DNA from: JAHFUA01 sp963808725
Lineage (GTDB): Bacteria; Acidobacteriota; Terriglobia; Terriglobales; Acidobacteriaceae
Direction of reading: 5' to 3'
Assembly (NCBI GenBank): GCA_963808725.1
Contig: CAWEGO010000003.1
Coordinates: 682,001-746,000, forward strand
DNA: 64,000 nt
The position numbers and the translations under genes were made by a program. Below are positions 17,480-26,674 of the stretch, piece by piece; the stretch's first letter is position 1; every line of letters begins with the position of its first letter. The notes beneath the pieces are model-generated. The model was not told where the DNA came from, made no database searches, and saw nothing but the letters and a program-made list of their open reading frames with translations.

Positions 17480-18340
17480 ATGTCACTTTGGCACGTCGTG
17501 ATCCTTGCCATCATCCAGGGACTAACAGAACTACTTCCGGTGTCGAGTTCGGCGCATGTGGTGGTGGCGGAGAAGCTGCTGGGCCTTGATCCCTCATCGC
17601 CACCCATGACATTGCTCCTGGTCATGCTCCACACGGGCACGATGTTTGCTGTCATCGTCTACTTTTGGAGCCAGTGGCGAGACACATTCTTCGAGAGCGT
17701 GGCCGCTTTCAAGAAATTTGCCGGACTGGTTATCCTGGCGACCTTCCTGACTGGCCTGGTCGGCGAAGCGATCATCAAGATCATTGAAAAAACTGCTTTT
17801 CGAGGGATCCCGCATGGGGAGATCGAGAACCTGTTCAGCCATCTCGAACTCGTGGCGCCCGCATTGGCGTGCGCGGGAATATTGATCCTGATTGCAGGCA
17901 TCCTGGACAAGCGAAGCCCGGCCGGCAAGACGAATGATCTCAACCCGAAACAGGCTGCGATCATCGGGACCGTACAGGGGCTCTGCTTGCCATTTCGTGG
18001 CTTTTCGCGTTCCGGCGCAACCATCTCCGCCGGGATGCTGGCGGGAGTGGCGAAGTCGCGCGCAGAGACCTTCAGTTTCGCGCTGGCGGTGGTTCTGACC
18101 CCGCCGGTGGTGGCCCGCGAAGCCTTGCGGCTGGTTCGTGCCGAGCACATCACGGGAACAGTCAGCTTGGCGTCAGCCGCATTTCCCAGCCTGCTCGGCG
18201 CAGTTTTCGCCTTCTTTGCCGGGCTGCTGGCCTTGAGGTGGCTCAGCCGATGGCTGGAGCACGGACGCTGGTACCTTTTTGGCATCTACTGCCTTGCTGC
18301 CGCTGCGGTCGTCGGTTACCTGCACCACTTGGGCTACTGA
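17480..18340 (+). CDS. uppP: Undecaprenyl-diphosphate phosphatase
   Basis: Integral membrane phosphatase that recycles undecaprenyl pyrophosphate to the monophosphate carrier for peptidoglycan and other envelope polymers; it confers bacitracin tolerance. 286 residues, multiple membrane helices. Seen: the two BacA/UppP active-site motifs, GLTELLPVSSSAH near residue 15 and PFRGFSRSGATISAG near residue 172. The ATG at 17480 directly precedes the first helix. A TTAGAAT hexamer lies about 12 bases upstream, so the transcript leader is short. It appears to be expressed alone. Confidence 0.96.
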   Translation: MSLWHVVILAIIQGLTELLPVSSSAHVVVAEKLLGLDPSSPPMTLLLVMLHTGTMFAVIVYFWSQWRDTFFESVAAFKKFAGLVILATFLTGLVGEAIIKIIEKTAFRGIPHGEIENLFSHLELVAPALACAGILILIAGILDKRSPAGKTNDLNPKQAAIIGTVQGLCLPFRGFSRSGATISAGMLAGVAKSRAETFSFALAVVLTPPVVAREALRLVRAEHITGTVSLASAAFPSLLGAVFAFFAGLLALRWLSRWLEHGRWYLFGIYCLAAAAVVGYLHHLGY

Positions 18341-18370
18341 CCTAAGGAGACCGCTTCCCGTCGGCCGCGT

Positions 18371-18386
18371 TGTGACGTTTATCACA
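18371..18386. promoter_or_regulatory. Perfect CRP-like palindrome upstream of tatA
   Basis: TGTGA-cgttta-TCACA is an exact match to the CRP consensus half-sites. A -10-like TAGCAT starts at 18408, 21 bases downstream, and the tatA start lies at 18431. The spacing equals that of the sites at 6856 and 27218. Confidence 0.7.
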
Positions 18387-18430
18387 GCCGAAGGCTGTGC
18401 TGTAAGTTAGCATTATGTTGGAGGTTGTAA

Positions 18431-18628
18431 ATGTTTGAGGGACTGTTGAGACCAATGCACCTGCTGGTCATTCTGGTGATCGCGATGCTCGTGTTTGGGC
18501 CGAAAAAGCTGGGTGAACTCGGCAAGGGCCTGGGCGAGGGAATCCGATCCTTTAAGCAGGCCATACGAGACGACAAGCCAGCGTCCGAGAGCAAGCCAGC
18601 GGACGAAGTCACCAAGCAGGCGAAGTAA
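18431..18628 (+). CDS. tatA: Twin-arginine translocase subunit TatA/TatE
   Basis: A 65-residue Tat pore-forming subunit for export of folded proteins. Seen: a short N-terminal membrane helix (LLVILVIAMLVF), the invariant FGPKKLGELGKGLGEGIRSF hinge and amphipathic helix, and a charged, disordered tail. A good ribosome site (GGAG, 18420-18423) precedes the ATG. No tatB or tatC is adjacent, so the complex partners are encoded elsewhere. The CRP-like palindrome upstream suggests growth- or redox-linked activation. Confidence 0.95.
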   Translation: MFEGLLRPMHLLVILVIAMLVFGPKKLGELGKGLGEGIRSFKQAIRDDKPASESKPADEVTKQAK

Positions 18629-18841
18629 CCCCAATGTCGGCAGGGTGCTGAGACCCGTACCCAGCAAGGGACATCCGCCAAAATCCAGTTGGTATGAGCG
18701 CGCGGACTTTGTCATAATCCCTCTGCTCTGGCGCGATTCGCGCATTTCCAGCCAGCATCTCCCGGCGTGCCTGAGGGGCACGCGGCGGCCGGCATCTGGC
18801 CGTGCCGGTGCGGATATGCGCGGAAGTGCCAAGACGCCACG

Positions 18842-21203
18842 ATGAATCCATTCTCCCGGGCTTATACGCCCACCAGCAACCGGCGGCTGAACGAGCTCGT
18901 CGGCTTCCTGCTGTTCGTCACCGCGATCCTCCTTCTCCTCGCCCTGGTGTCGTATTCGCCGGGCGACCGTTCGCTGAACACCGCCGGACCGGCACCAGCG
19001 TCGCGCCCGGCGCACAACTGGGTAGGCATCCTCGGCGCCTATGGCAGTGACCTATTGCTGCAAGCGGCCGGCATCGCCGCGTTTCTCCTGCCGGTGATGC
19101 TCGCTTTCCTGGGCGGGCGCTGGTTCCGCTCGCGCACTGTCGGTTCGCCGGGAGCCAAATTTGCCGGCGCGCTGATGCTGCTGGTGTTCGCACCAGGAAT
19201 GCTGGGCCTGCTGCCGGGGCACTTGCACTGGCGCGACGCCATCCCCATCGAGGGCCTGCTGGGCAGGATCGTAGGCGACGCGCTTATCCACTGGTTCAAT
19301 CTGGCGGGCGCCTACATCGTGTGCGCGGCAGTGCTGGCGATCGGGCTCTATCTTTCGACCACGTTCTCTTTCGGCAAGCTCGGAACCTGGTCGCAGACGC
19401 GATTCACTTTCGTCTTTGCCGGGCTGGACCGCGTGAAAGATTGGCGGATCGTGCGTGCCAAAGCCCGTTCGCTGAAGGAACTGGAAAAGCGGCGCGCTCC
19501 GCGCGCCGGTGGTCAGCGCGCAGGAAGTCCCAGCCTGAGCCGGCGCTGCCGTCGAAGCCTCTGCCTGCGTCCGTCTGCGGCCGAGGAGCCGGTATTGACC
19601 GCAGTGGCCGAAGAAAACGAACTGCCTGGGCACCCACGCCTGAATCTGGTCGCGGGCGAGCCTGCGTTACGGCACGCGTGCCGACGGCACCACGAATCCC
19701 AAGACCACGATGCCGAAGCATTGCTGGCGACTACAAGCTGCCGTCCAGCGCGCTGCTGCACCGGTCCGGACGAGCAGCAGGGCATCGACGAAGATGAACT
19801 GAAGCGTCTGGCCCAGGTGCTGACCGAGAAGTGCGCCGAGTTCGACGTGCACGGCCAGGTGACGCAGATCAATCCCGGCCCGGTGGTCACCACGTTCGAG
19901 TTCAAGCCGGAGGCGGGCATCAAGTACAGCCGCATCACCAGCCTCACCGACGATCTTTGCCTGGCGCTGCGGGCGGAGAGCATTCTGATCGAGCGCATGG
20001 CGGGCAAATCGACCGTCGGCATCCAGGTGCCGAACCGCGAGCGCGAGACCATATGGCTGCGCGAGATCATCGAGTCGCAGGAATTTCATCGGCTCGAAGT
20101 CCAAGCTCACGCTGCCTGGGCAAGGACATCAACGGGCGCATCGTCGACCGCCGACCTGGCCGCCATGCCGCACCTGCTGATCGCCGGCTCGACCGGCTCG
20201 GGCAAGAGCGTGGCCATCAACGCCATGATCATGTCCATTCTCTACAAGGCCACGCCCGAGCAGGTCGCGCCTGATCCTGGTCGATCCCAAGCGGCTGGAG
20301 CTGGGCGTCTACGAAGGCGTGCCTCACCTCTTCACGCCGATCATCACCGAGCCCAAGCTGGCGGCCAACGCCCTGCGCAACGCCGTGCGCGAAATGGAGC
20401 GGCGGCTGAAGCTGCTGGCGGAAAAGGGCGTCCGCAACATCGACCAGTACAACCGCTGTTCGACGACGACGACACCCGAGCCTGTTCGAGCGAGCAAAGC
20501 GACGAGCCGCGCCGCTGCCCTACATCGTCATCATCATCGACGAGCTGGCCGACCTGATGATGCTCGACCAGGGCAACGTCGAGGAATCCATCACCCGCCT
20601 GGCGCAGATGGCGCGGGCCGTGGGCATCCACCTGATCCTGGCGACGCAGCGGCCGTCGGTGGACGTGATCACCGGGCTGATCAAGGCCAACTTTCCGGCG
20701 CGCATTTCCTTCCGCGTGGCGACCAAGGTGGATTCGCGCACCATTCTGGACGCCAACGGCGCCGAGTCGCTGCTGGGCCGTGGCGACATGCTCTACCTGC
20801 CATCGGGTTCGGCGCGCGTCCACCGGCTGCACGCGCCCTTCGTCACCGAGAAAGAGATCGCCGCGGTGGTTGAATTCTGGCGCGCGCAGGCGACGCCCAA
20901 TACGAGGAAAAATTCCTGCAAGCGCCCAAGGAAGAAAAGAACGACAGCGGCGAAGACGGCGAAGACGGCGGCGAGGGCGAGCAGGACGAGCTCTATGAAG
21001 ATGCGGTGCGGCTGGTGATCGAGTTCGGCAAGGCTTCCACTTCCCTCTTGCAGCGGCGGCTGCGCATCGGCTACGGCCGCGCTGCGCATCTCATCGACCT
21101 GATGCAGAAAGATGGCATCGTGGGCAACCCCGACGGTCCCAAGCCACGCGAGGTGCTGAAGAAGCCGGAATGGCTGAGCGAGGTGGAGGACAGCCTGCGG
21201 TAG
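18842..21203 (+). pseudogene. ftsK: DNA translocase FtsK, disrupted by multiple single-base indels
   Basis: FtsK/SpoIIIE translocase for chromosome segregation at division. From the ATG at 18842: four N-terminal membrane helices (to about residue 190), a linker, the motor domain (Walker A GSTGSGKSVAINA; Walker B IIIDELADLMMLD) and a C-terminal gamma winged helix (LVIEFGKASTSLLQRRLRIG). The motor can be read only by changing frame near 20085, 20120, 20150, 20275, 20463, 20485 and 20900, with further shifts in the 19480-19780 linker. Each junction is explained by adding or removing one or two bases, and the corrected protein is fully conserved. That favours sequencing or assembly error over true decay, because ftsK is normally essential; taken literally it is a pseudogene. 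Confidence 0.85.
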
Positions 21204-21212
21204 GGAGGCCTG

Positions 21213-21602
21213 TCAGCGGTTGGCCAGGGTGGCGATGTCCTCGAGTGCGAGAAGCCGCTCATCGGCAGTAACCAAAGTCAAGCCGAGCACCTGAGCGGTG
21301 GCCGCAAGAAAGCGGTCGGCGGGATCGCGGTGCGTCCATGCCAACTGCTGCGCCGCCAGCGCGATCTCGTGAGTAAGCGGCGCTTCTCGCGTGCACGCCG
21401 TCGCACTCAATACCCACGCGGCAAGATCTACGTGCAGCCGGATTTTTCCTTTGGCATGGAGCGTCAGGGCCTCCCACGTGCTCACGGGAGATAACCAAAG
21501 CTCGTTGTTTCCAGGTTGCAGTGCATGCCGGACCCGGCGCGACAAACGCTCGGGTTCACGCAGGCTCCACAGCCAGATGTGGGTGTCCAGCAGGAGCTTC
21601 AA
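21213..21602 (-). CDS. PIN-domain ribonuclease toxin (VapC-like)
   Basis: A 129-residue PIN-domain protein, the toxin of a type II toxin-antitoxin pair that cleaves RNA when free. Seen: the acidic quartet expected for PIN nucleases, in MKLLLDTHIWLW (Asp6), SPVSTWEALT (Glu), DPADRFLAATA (Asp) and VTADERLL (Asp). The DTHIWLW form with a Phd/YefM partner is a common PIN subtype. Its ATG overlaps the antitoxin stop by four bases (ATGA). It lies directly after ftsK, convergent with it. Confidence 0.93.
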   Translation of the reverse strand: MKLLLDTHIWLWSLREPERLSRRVRHALQPGNNELWLSPVSTWEALTLHAKGKIRLHVDLAAWVLSATACTREAPLTHEIALAAQQLAWTHRDPADRFLAATAQVLGLTLVTADERLLALEDIATLANR

Positions 21603-21841
21603 TCGCGCATCGCCTCGATGTCGTCAAGGTCGATGACGGGCGACACGATGTCGCCAACGATGTCAAACGTCCCTTTCATCGAACCCAGCCAATCGCCCTG
21701 TTGCTCCGTGGGCGAAGGAGGAATAACCTCAGCCACCGGCTTGCCGCGGCGCGTAATGCGGATCGGCTTCTTCGTCTTGCTAACCTGCTCCAGCAAGGCC
21801 AGGCACTTGGCTTTGAACTCGGAGATCGCGACTTCCTGCAT
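21599..21841 (-). CDS. Phd/YefM-family antitoxin
   Basis: An 80-residue antitoxin with the family's N-terminal DNA-binding and dimerisation region (MQEVAISEFKAKCLALLEQV, then ITRRGKPVAEVIPP) and an acidic C-terminal tail (VIDLDDIEAMRD) that would thread onto the PIN toxin. Start ATG 21841 fits the family; the frame is open to 21931, and ATG 21859 is an alternative. It is expected to repress its own promoter. A TATGGTCAT-type dyad (ATGACTATGGTCATTGACTATGG region, about 21870-21890) lies just upstream and could be the operator. Confidence 0.9.
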   Translation of the reverse strand: MQEVAISEFKAKCLALLEQVSKTKKPIRITRRGKPVAEVIPPSPTEQQGDWLGSMKGTFDIVGDIVSPVIDLDDIEAMRD

Positions 21842-21956
21842 GCCTTTTCCCTCGCACATGATTGGACCATAGTCAATGACCATAGTCAACTGTGCCGAAG
21901 CTCTAGCGGAACCTCGAAAACGTCTATACACTTGTCCGCCTCACTGGAGGTGAAGG

Positions 21957-22370
21957 ATGCGAAAGAGACTGATGCTGGGATTGCTCTCGGCGCTGGTGCT
22001 GGGAGTGGTAGCGATCCAGGCGCAAGCGCCGGCCCCGTCGGCTATCAAGCGCAACATGATGCTCAAAGCAGAGATGGCGGACATGGGGCCGATGGATGGA
22101 TATGTGGTCGAGGTTGAGATCGCGCCGGGAGGCCAGTCCGGCAGACACTACCACCTGGGACACGAGTACGGCTATCCGCTCTCCGGCGAGGCCACCCTGG
22201 AGATCGACGGCAAGCCGCCGGTAATCCTGAAAGCCGGGACGGCCAACCACATCGATCCCGGTGTGATCCACAACGCCAGGAATAACAGCACGACCGTACC
22301 GTTCAGGACATTAGTCGTTTACGTTATCGAGAAGGGCAAGCCGGTTGCCATCCCTGCGCCGGCGAAGTAG
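21957..22370 (+). CDS. Exported cupin-domain protein
   Basis: A 137-residue small cupin with a signal peptide (residues 1-23, ending AIQAQA). Seen: cupin motif 1 with metal-ligand histidines (GRHYHLGHEYGYPLSGEA) and motif 2 (HIDPGVIHNARN). It probably binds a divalent metal in the periplasm; the substrate is unknown. The gene has its own promoter region, divergent from the toxin-antitoxin pair. Confidence 0.85.
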   Translation: MRKRLMLGLLSALVLGVVAIQAQAPAPSAIKRNMMLKAEMADMGPMDGYVVEVEIAPGGQSGRHYHLGHEYGYPLSGEATLEIDGKPPVILKAGTANHIDPGVIHNARNNSTTVPFRTLVVYVIEKGKPVAIPAPAK

Positions 22371-22414
22371 CTGGTCTGCGGATCGCGACGACCGCTGGCA
22401 AACGGTAACGTTGT

Positions 22415-22448
22415 GGAGACGCAGCGTGCTGCGTCTCTACAGTTTTTT
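22415..22448 (+). terminator. Rho-independent terminator after the cupin gene
   Basis: Perfect 10-bp stem GAGACGCAGC / GCTGCGTCTC with a 2-base GT loop at 22416-22437, followed by tacag and a run of six T at 22443-22448. The same palindrome is also a familiar dispersed intergenic repeat, so it may do both jobs. Confidence 0.7.
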
Positions 22449-22607
22449 CAAAGTCGAACAATGGAGATCCTGAGCCCGTTTCTGCACTTTTTCCTTTTCG
22501 CTCCCCGGCGTTGGTTTTTCCTATCCTGATCCACAGAAATTTCCGTTCCCCACCGCCTGTGGCAGGCTTTTATACTGGAGCGCTCTGCAGTCATTCGAGG
22601 TGTACGT

Positions 22608-23672
22608 ATGAAGATCGGAATCCTGACCGGCGGCGGCGACTGCCCCGGCCTGAATGCCGTGATCCGGGCGGTGGTGCGCAAAGGAACTTTCCACTACGGC
22701 GACGAGTTCGTGGGCTTCCTGGAAGGCTGGCGCGGCGTGCTGGAGGACATGACCATGAAGGTGGACCTCGCCAGCGTGGCCGGCATCCTGCCACGCGGGG
22801 GCACCATCCTGCGCACCTCGCGCACCAATCCCGGCAAGCACGCTGACGGACTGAAGCGCTGCGTGGAGAACCTTGCCAAGCACGGGGTCGAGGCGCTGAT
22901 TGCCATTGGCGGCGACGACACCCAGCGCATCGCCTCCAAGCTGCACGAGCAGGGGGTCAAGACGGTGGGCGTGCCCAAGACCATCGACAACGACCTGAGC
23001 GGCACCGACTTCTGCTTCGGCTTCGATACCGCGGTGAACGTGGCCACCACCGCCATTGACCGCGTGCACACCACCGCCGAGGCCCACAACCGGGTGATGG
23101 TGGTGGAGGTGATGGGCCGGGATTCGGGGTGGATCGCCATCTACAGCGGCATCGCCGGCGGCGCCGACGTGATCCTCATCCCCGAGCGGCCGTTCGACAT
23201 CGAGGAAGTGTCCGAGATCATACGGCGGCGGCACTCGCGTGGACGCTACTTCAGCGTAGTGGTGGTGGCCGAGGGCGCCAAGCTGGCCACTGACGTCGAT
23301 CCGCAACACGGCGCGCCGGTGGTCACCGAGATGGCCCGCGACGAGTTCGGCCACGTGCGCCTGGGCGGCATCGGCAACGTGCTGGCGCGGGAGATCGAGA
23401 AACGCACCAGCTTCGAAACCCGCACTGTGGTGCTGGGCCACATCCAGCGCGGAGGCACCCCCAGCGCCTTCGACCGGGTGCTGGCCACGCGCTACGGCAT
23501 CGGCGCTATCGACCTGGTCCACCAGGGCGATTTCGGGACCATGGTGGCCCTGCGCGGCATCGAGATCGTCTCCGTACCGCTGTCCGAGGCTATCCTGGCC
23601 ACGCGCATGGTGAGCGATGACCTGATCAATGTCGCCTCCGGGCTGCGCGACAAGGTGGACAAGTTTCAGTAG
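22608..23672 (+). CDS. pfp: 6-phosphofructokinase, predicted pyrophosphate-dependent
   Basis: Phosphofructokinase catalysing the fructose-6-phosphate / fructose-1,6-bisphosphate step. 354 residues. Seen: GILTGGGDCPGLNAVIR at the N-terminus, GGDDT with Asp104, PKTIDNDL with Lys124, and the MGRDSGWIA and GHIQRGGTPSAFDR motifs. In this family Gly104/Gly124 mark ATP use, and Asp104 with Lys124 marks PPi use. This pair therefore predicts EC 2.7.1.90 and a reversible reaction. Numbering happens to coincide with E. coli PfkA. The start ATG 22608 is unambiguous. The gene stands alone between a terminator and a secreted-protein gene. Confidence 0.88.
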   Translation: MKIGILTGGGDCPGLNAVIRAVVRKGTFHYGDEFVGFLEGWRGVLEDMTMKVDLASVAGILPRGGTILRTSRTNPGKHADGLKRCVENLAKHGVEALIAIGGDDTQRIASKLHEQGVKTVGVPKTIDNDLSGTDFCFGFDTAVNVATTAIDRVHTTAEAHNRVMVVEVMGRDSGWIAIYSGIAGGADVILIPERPFDIEEVSEIIRRRHSRGRYFSVVVVAEGAKLATDVDPQHGAPVVTEMARDEFGHVRLGGIGNVLAREIEKRTSFETRTVVLGHIQRGGTPSAFDRVLATRYGIGAIDLVHQGDFGTMVALRGIEIVSVPLSEAILATRMVSDDLINVASGLRDKVDKFQ

Positions 23673-23798
23673 CAGCAGGTTGGAAACAGCGGCGTCACAA
23701 GCAACCTGGACGGGTGTACAATACATCCCACTTTTCCACTCCCCCCGGGCCAAATCATGGATGAGAGGCGAATCGCTTTGCGAAAGCGAGGAGGCGTC

Positions 23799-25607
23799 AT
23801 GAGCTTGAGGATGAGAAACGTTCCGTGGAAATTGGCTGGCGTTCTGCTTTTTCTGATGATTCCGGCCTTCGCTTTGGCCCAAAAAAAGCCTGCTGCTGCG
23901 CCCGCGCCCAAAAGTGCGCCCGCAGCCCACGCAGCGGCGCCTGCGGCGCGCGCGCCGCAAGGTGCTCCCAGGCAAGGTGCACCGAGCAACGCCCAGCGAG
24001 GCCCATCCACGGCGGGCCGCCCCAGTACCGGCGCCAACACGACTCGTGGCGCCGCCGGTGGAGCAAACACCCGCGGGACCGCCAACACCCGTGGAACCAA
24101 CACCGCCGGCGGAGCTAACCGCGGAGCCGCCAACACGCGCGGACCTGGCACCGCCGGCGGAGCTAACCGCGGAGCCGCCAACACACGCGGACCTGGCAAT
24201 GCCGGCGGAGCTAACCGCGGAGCTGCCAACACACGCGGACCCGGCAATGCGGGAGGAGCTACCCGCGGAGCTGCCAACACACGCGGACCCAGCAATGCCC
24301 GGGGGACGACCACCCGGCAGATCACCACCCGCTCCGGAGGGAAAGTCACGGCGAGCTATCGCGGCGGCAACGTCCGTTCCATCCAGGCCCACAACATGAG
24401 GATTGACCACGGCGTGCATGGTGGGCGCCATGTGGTCACCGAGCGCAACGGGCGCCGCGTCGTCGGCATGGGACACGGCCGGGGTTACAGCGAACGCGCC
24501 TACTATAACCGTGGCGGCCGGTCGTACTACCAGCGCACCTATTACATGGGTGGCCGCCGCTACGCCTACGCCTATCGCGGGTACTACTACCATGGCGCGC
24601 GTTATTACGGCTATGCGCCTGCCTACTACTACCATCCCGCGTATTACGGATGGGCCTACAATCCGTGGCCGGCGCCGGTTTACTACAATTGGGGCTGGGC
24701 AGGGAATCCCTGGTATGGCGCCTACGGCTATTATTATGCGCCGTATCCAGTGTATGCCGCCGCTCCCTTCTGGCTGACGGATTACATGATTTCCGCGAAC
24801 CTGCAGGCTGCCTATGAGGCCGGGCTCGCCGAAGGCGCAGCCGGTACGGCGTCGCTCGCATCCGACGCGAATCTTTTCGCTGCGCTGGAGTCTCCCGATC
24901 CGCTCATCGCCGCCAACCTCGAAGCTGCTTATGGAGGCGCGCTTTATGCCAGCGCAGTGAAAGGCAGCTCGCAAACACAACTGAGCAAGGAGGTAAAGGA
25001 TGCCCTCGCCGACCAGGTGAAGGCGCAGATCGCCGCCGACAAGGGCGCGGCGGAGAATCCCAAGCAGGCTTCCGGTTCCAGCGGCCAGTCGCTCGCAACG
25101 CCAGCGGTCATCTTGCTCCCGCTTATGTTCGCGTCCCCCGCTGCCGGGACAGCAGAAGAAGTGCCGCCCGCGCTCGACCCCAAGTTCCGTTACTTTGTGG
25201 TGTTCACCGAGGTCGACCTCACCTCGGCGGACGGCAAGGAGTGCCAGCTCACGCAAGGCGATGTGATCCAGCGCACCAGCGACACGCTCGACGCTGACAA
25301 CAACGTCGAGGTGACCGTCAAGAGCAGCAAGAAGGACGACTGCGCCGTCGGCACCAAGGGCCCCGTAGACGCCAACGACCTGCAGGAAATGTACAACCAT
25401 TTCCGGGAAACGCTGGACGCCGGACTCAAATCCCTGGCGGAAAATTCCGGCAAGAACGGAGTGCCCGCCGCTCCCGATACCAGCACCACCGCAGGGGAAG
25501 TTCCGGCGCCTACTCCCGACACCAACGTAGACAGCGACTTGCAACAGCAACAGAAGGACGCGGACCAGATGGAAGCGGAGGTCAAACAGAATTCAGGCGG
25601 CCAGTAA
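23799..25607 (+). CDS. Exported Ala/Asn/Gly-repeat and Gly/Tyr-rich protein
   Basis: A 602-residue secreted protein of unknown function. The ATG at 23799 follows a strong Shine-Dalgarno (GAGGAGG, 23788-23794); the signal peptide is residues about 10-29. Residues 30-105 are Ala/Pro-rich. Four 16-residue repeats of the type GGANRGAANTRGPGNA lie at about 104-167 (bases 24108-24299). A Tyr/Gly-rich segment (YYHGARYYGYAPAYYYHP and similar) spans about 220-325. The C-terminal 250 residues look globular with an Asp/Ser-rich end (FVVFTEVDLTSADGKE). The layout suggests an extracellular or outer-membrane surface protein. It is followed by two further exported-protein genes. Confidence 0.8.
   Translation: MSLRMRNVPWKLAGVLLFLMIPAFALAQKKPAAAPAPKSAPAAHAAAPAARAPQGAPRQGAPSNAQRGPSTAGRPSTGANTTRGAAGGANTRGTANTRGTNTAGGANRGAANTRGPGTAGGANRGAANTRGPGNAGGANRGAANTRGPGNAGGATRGAANTRGPSNARGTTTRQITTRSGGKVTASYRGGNVRSIQAHNMRIDHGVHGGRHVVTERNGRRVVGMGHGRGYSERAYYNRGGRSYYQRTYYMGGRRYAYAYRGYYYHGARYYGYAPAYYYHPAYYGWAYNPWPAPVYYNWGWAGNPWYGAYGYYYAPYPVYAAAPFWLTDYMISANLQAAYEAGLAEGAAGTASLASDANLFAALESPDPLIAANLEAAYGGALYASAVKGSSQTQLSKEVKDALADQVKAQIAADKGAAENPKQASGSSGQSLATPAVILLPLMFASPAAGTAEEVPPALDPKFRYFVVFTEVDLTSADGKECQLTQGDVIQRTSDTLDADNNVEVTVKSSKKDDCAVGTKGPVDANDLQEMYNHFRETLDAGLKSLAENSGKNGVPAAPDTSTTAGEVPAPTPDTNVDSDLQQQQKDADQMEAEVKQNSGGQ
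24108..24299. repeat. Four tandem 48-bp coding repeats
   Basis: Units at 24108-24155, 24156-24203, 24204-24251 and 24252-24299, each encoding 16 residues (GGANRGAANTRGPGNA type). They are nearly identical in bases, with the fourth most diverged, which indicates recent expansion by slippage or unequal recombination. Confidence 0.9.
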
Positions 25608-25701
25608 CCGCATAGCTAGCAGATGCGGGAGCGTGATGATGCCGCCATCTAGCGCTCCCACATTTGCGGACGATTTCTGATCTTGGGAGGAGGGTTTCGC
25701 A

Positions 25702-26520
25702 ATGGGGCAGAGAATCCATATCTCAATCCAAGTCGCCGCCTTAATGCTTGCCGGCATCATGCCGAGCTTGGCGGCCGCGCAAGGCGCTCCTGCGGTTTCG
25801 CTGGCCGACCAGCTCAGTGCGCAATACACCATGGTGAAGATGGGCGCCGATTCCAGCGGACCGGCCGTGGTGGAGGCGGGAACCGTGCTGGTCATCCAGA
25901 AGGGCGGGATTCTCGGCGTGCCCTACAGTGACGTGAGCATCGTTCCCACCAAGTACCAGGACGGAAAAATCCAAACTCCGAATAACTTGATGATGAAGGG
26001 AATCGGACACGCCTTCTCGCATTTCGGCAGCAGCAAGCAGCAGACGACCCACCTGTTCCAGGTGGGTGAGAAGGTCTATCCCTCGCGGATCAACGTCAAC
26101 CAGGCCAACGACAAGGTCACCCTGGGCATCATCGCCTGTGACTCCTGCAACAACACTAATCCTCCAACGTTCTTCAAGGCGGATCTGATCTTCCAGTTTG
26201 CCAAGGGATACCTGGCCACCGCCAACCCGCCGCAGGTGATGGACGTGATTGGCCAGGTTTTCACCATTGATGACAGTGGCGGCCAGCAGGACCAGGGCGG
26301 CGCCGCGCAGGGGAACCAAGGAGGTGGACAGGGTGGACCGCCGCCGGCCAACCAGCCGCCCCCGCAACCCCAGACCATTCAGTTGGGACAGAGCATCGAC
26401 GAAGTAGTAGCCGCTATCGGCCAGCCGGATAAGATCGTGAACCTCGGCGCCAAACAGATCTATGTGTACAAGGACCTGAAGGTCACGTTCTTGAAGGGGA
26501 AGGTTTCCGACGTGCAGTGA
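25702..26520 (+). CDS. Exported protein with SmpA/OmlA-like C-terminal domain
   Basis: A 272-residue secreted protein: signal peptide (about 1-26, ending SLAAA), a beta-rich N-terminal domain with one Cys pair (CDSCNN) that might form a disulfide, then a Gly/Gln/Pro-rich linker (about 190-225). The C-terminal segment (IQLGQSIDEVVAAIGQPDKI, then QIYVYKDLKVTFLKGKVSDV) resembles the small SmpA/OmlA (BamE) fold. A Shine-Dalgarno-like GGGAGGAGGG precedes the ATG. Function unknown; it follows another exported protein gene by about 95 bases and may share its transcript. Confidence 0.75.
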   Translation: MGQRIHISIQVAALMLAGIMPSLAAAQGAPAVSLADQLSAQYTMVKMGADSSGPAVVEAGTVLVIQKGGILGVPYSDVSIVPTKYQDGKIQTPNNLMMKGIGHAFSHFGSSKQQTTHLFQVGEKVYPSRINVNQANDKVTLGIIACDSCNNTNPPTFFKADLIFQFAKGYLATANPPQVMDVIGQVFTIDDSGGQQDQGGAAQGNQGGGQGGPPPANQPPPQPQTIQLGQSIDEVVAAIGQPDKIVNLGAKQIYVYKDLKVTFLKGKVSDVQ

Positions 26521-26674
26521 TCAACGAGTGGCGCTCACGATGATCTCAGAATCAGCTAACAAGTCCAGCGGCTGGCGGACATTCTAGAGAAATACCTTTT
26601 GATTTTGGACTAGTCTCGTGCACTGCGCGTGGACCCCTTCCGCTAAACTGCGGCGGAGTCCTGAGGGAGAAACC

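Noticed and set aside
21599..21931. Longer antitoxin start at 21931
   Set aside because: The extra 30 residues are unlike Phd/YefM proteins, and the region fits better as promoter/operator.
24108..24299. Regular 48-bp repeats as a CRISPR array
   Set aside because: The repeats are in frame within a secreted protein, without unique spacers.
22521..25550. 1009-codon open frame on the minus strand
   Set aside because: It is antisense to the phosphofructokinase and the repeat-protein genes. Its residues are a Gly/Val/Arg-rich mirror of high-GC codons with no signal, domain or conserved motif, while both plus-strand genes are clear.
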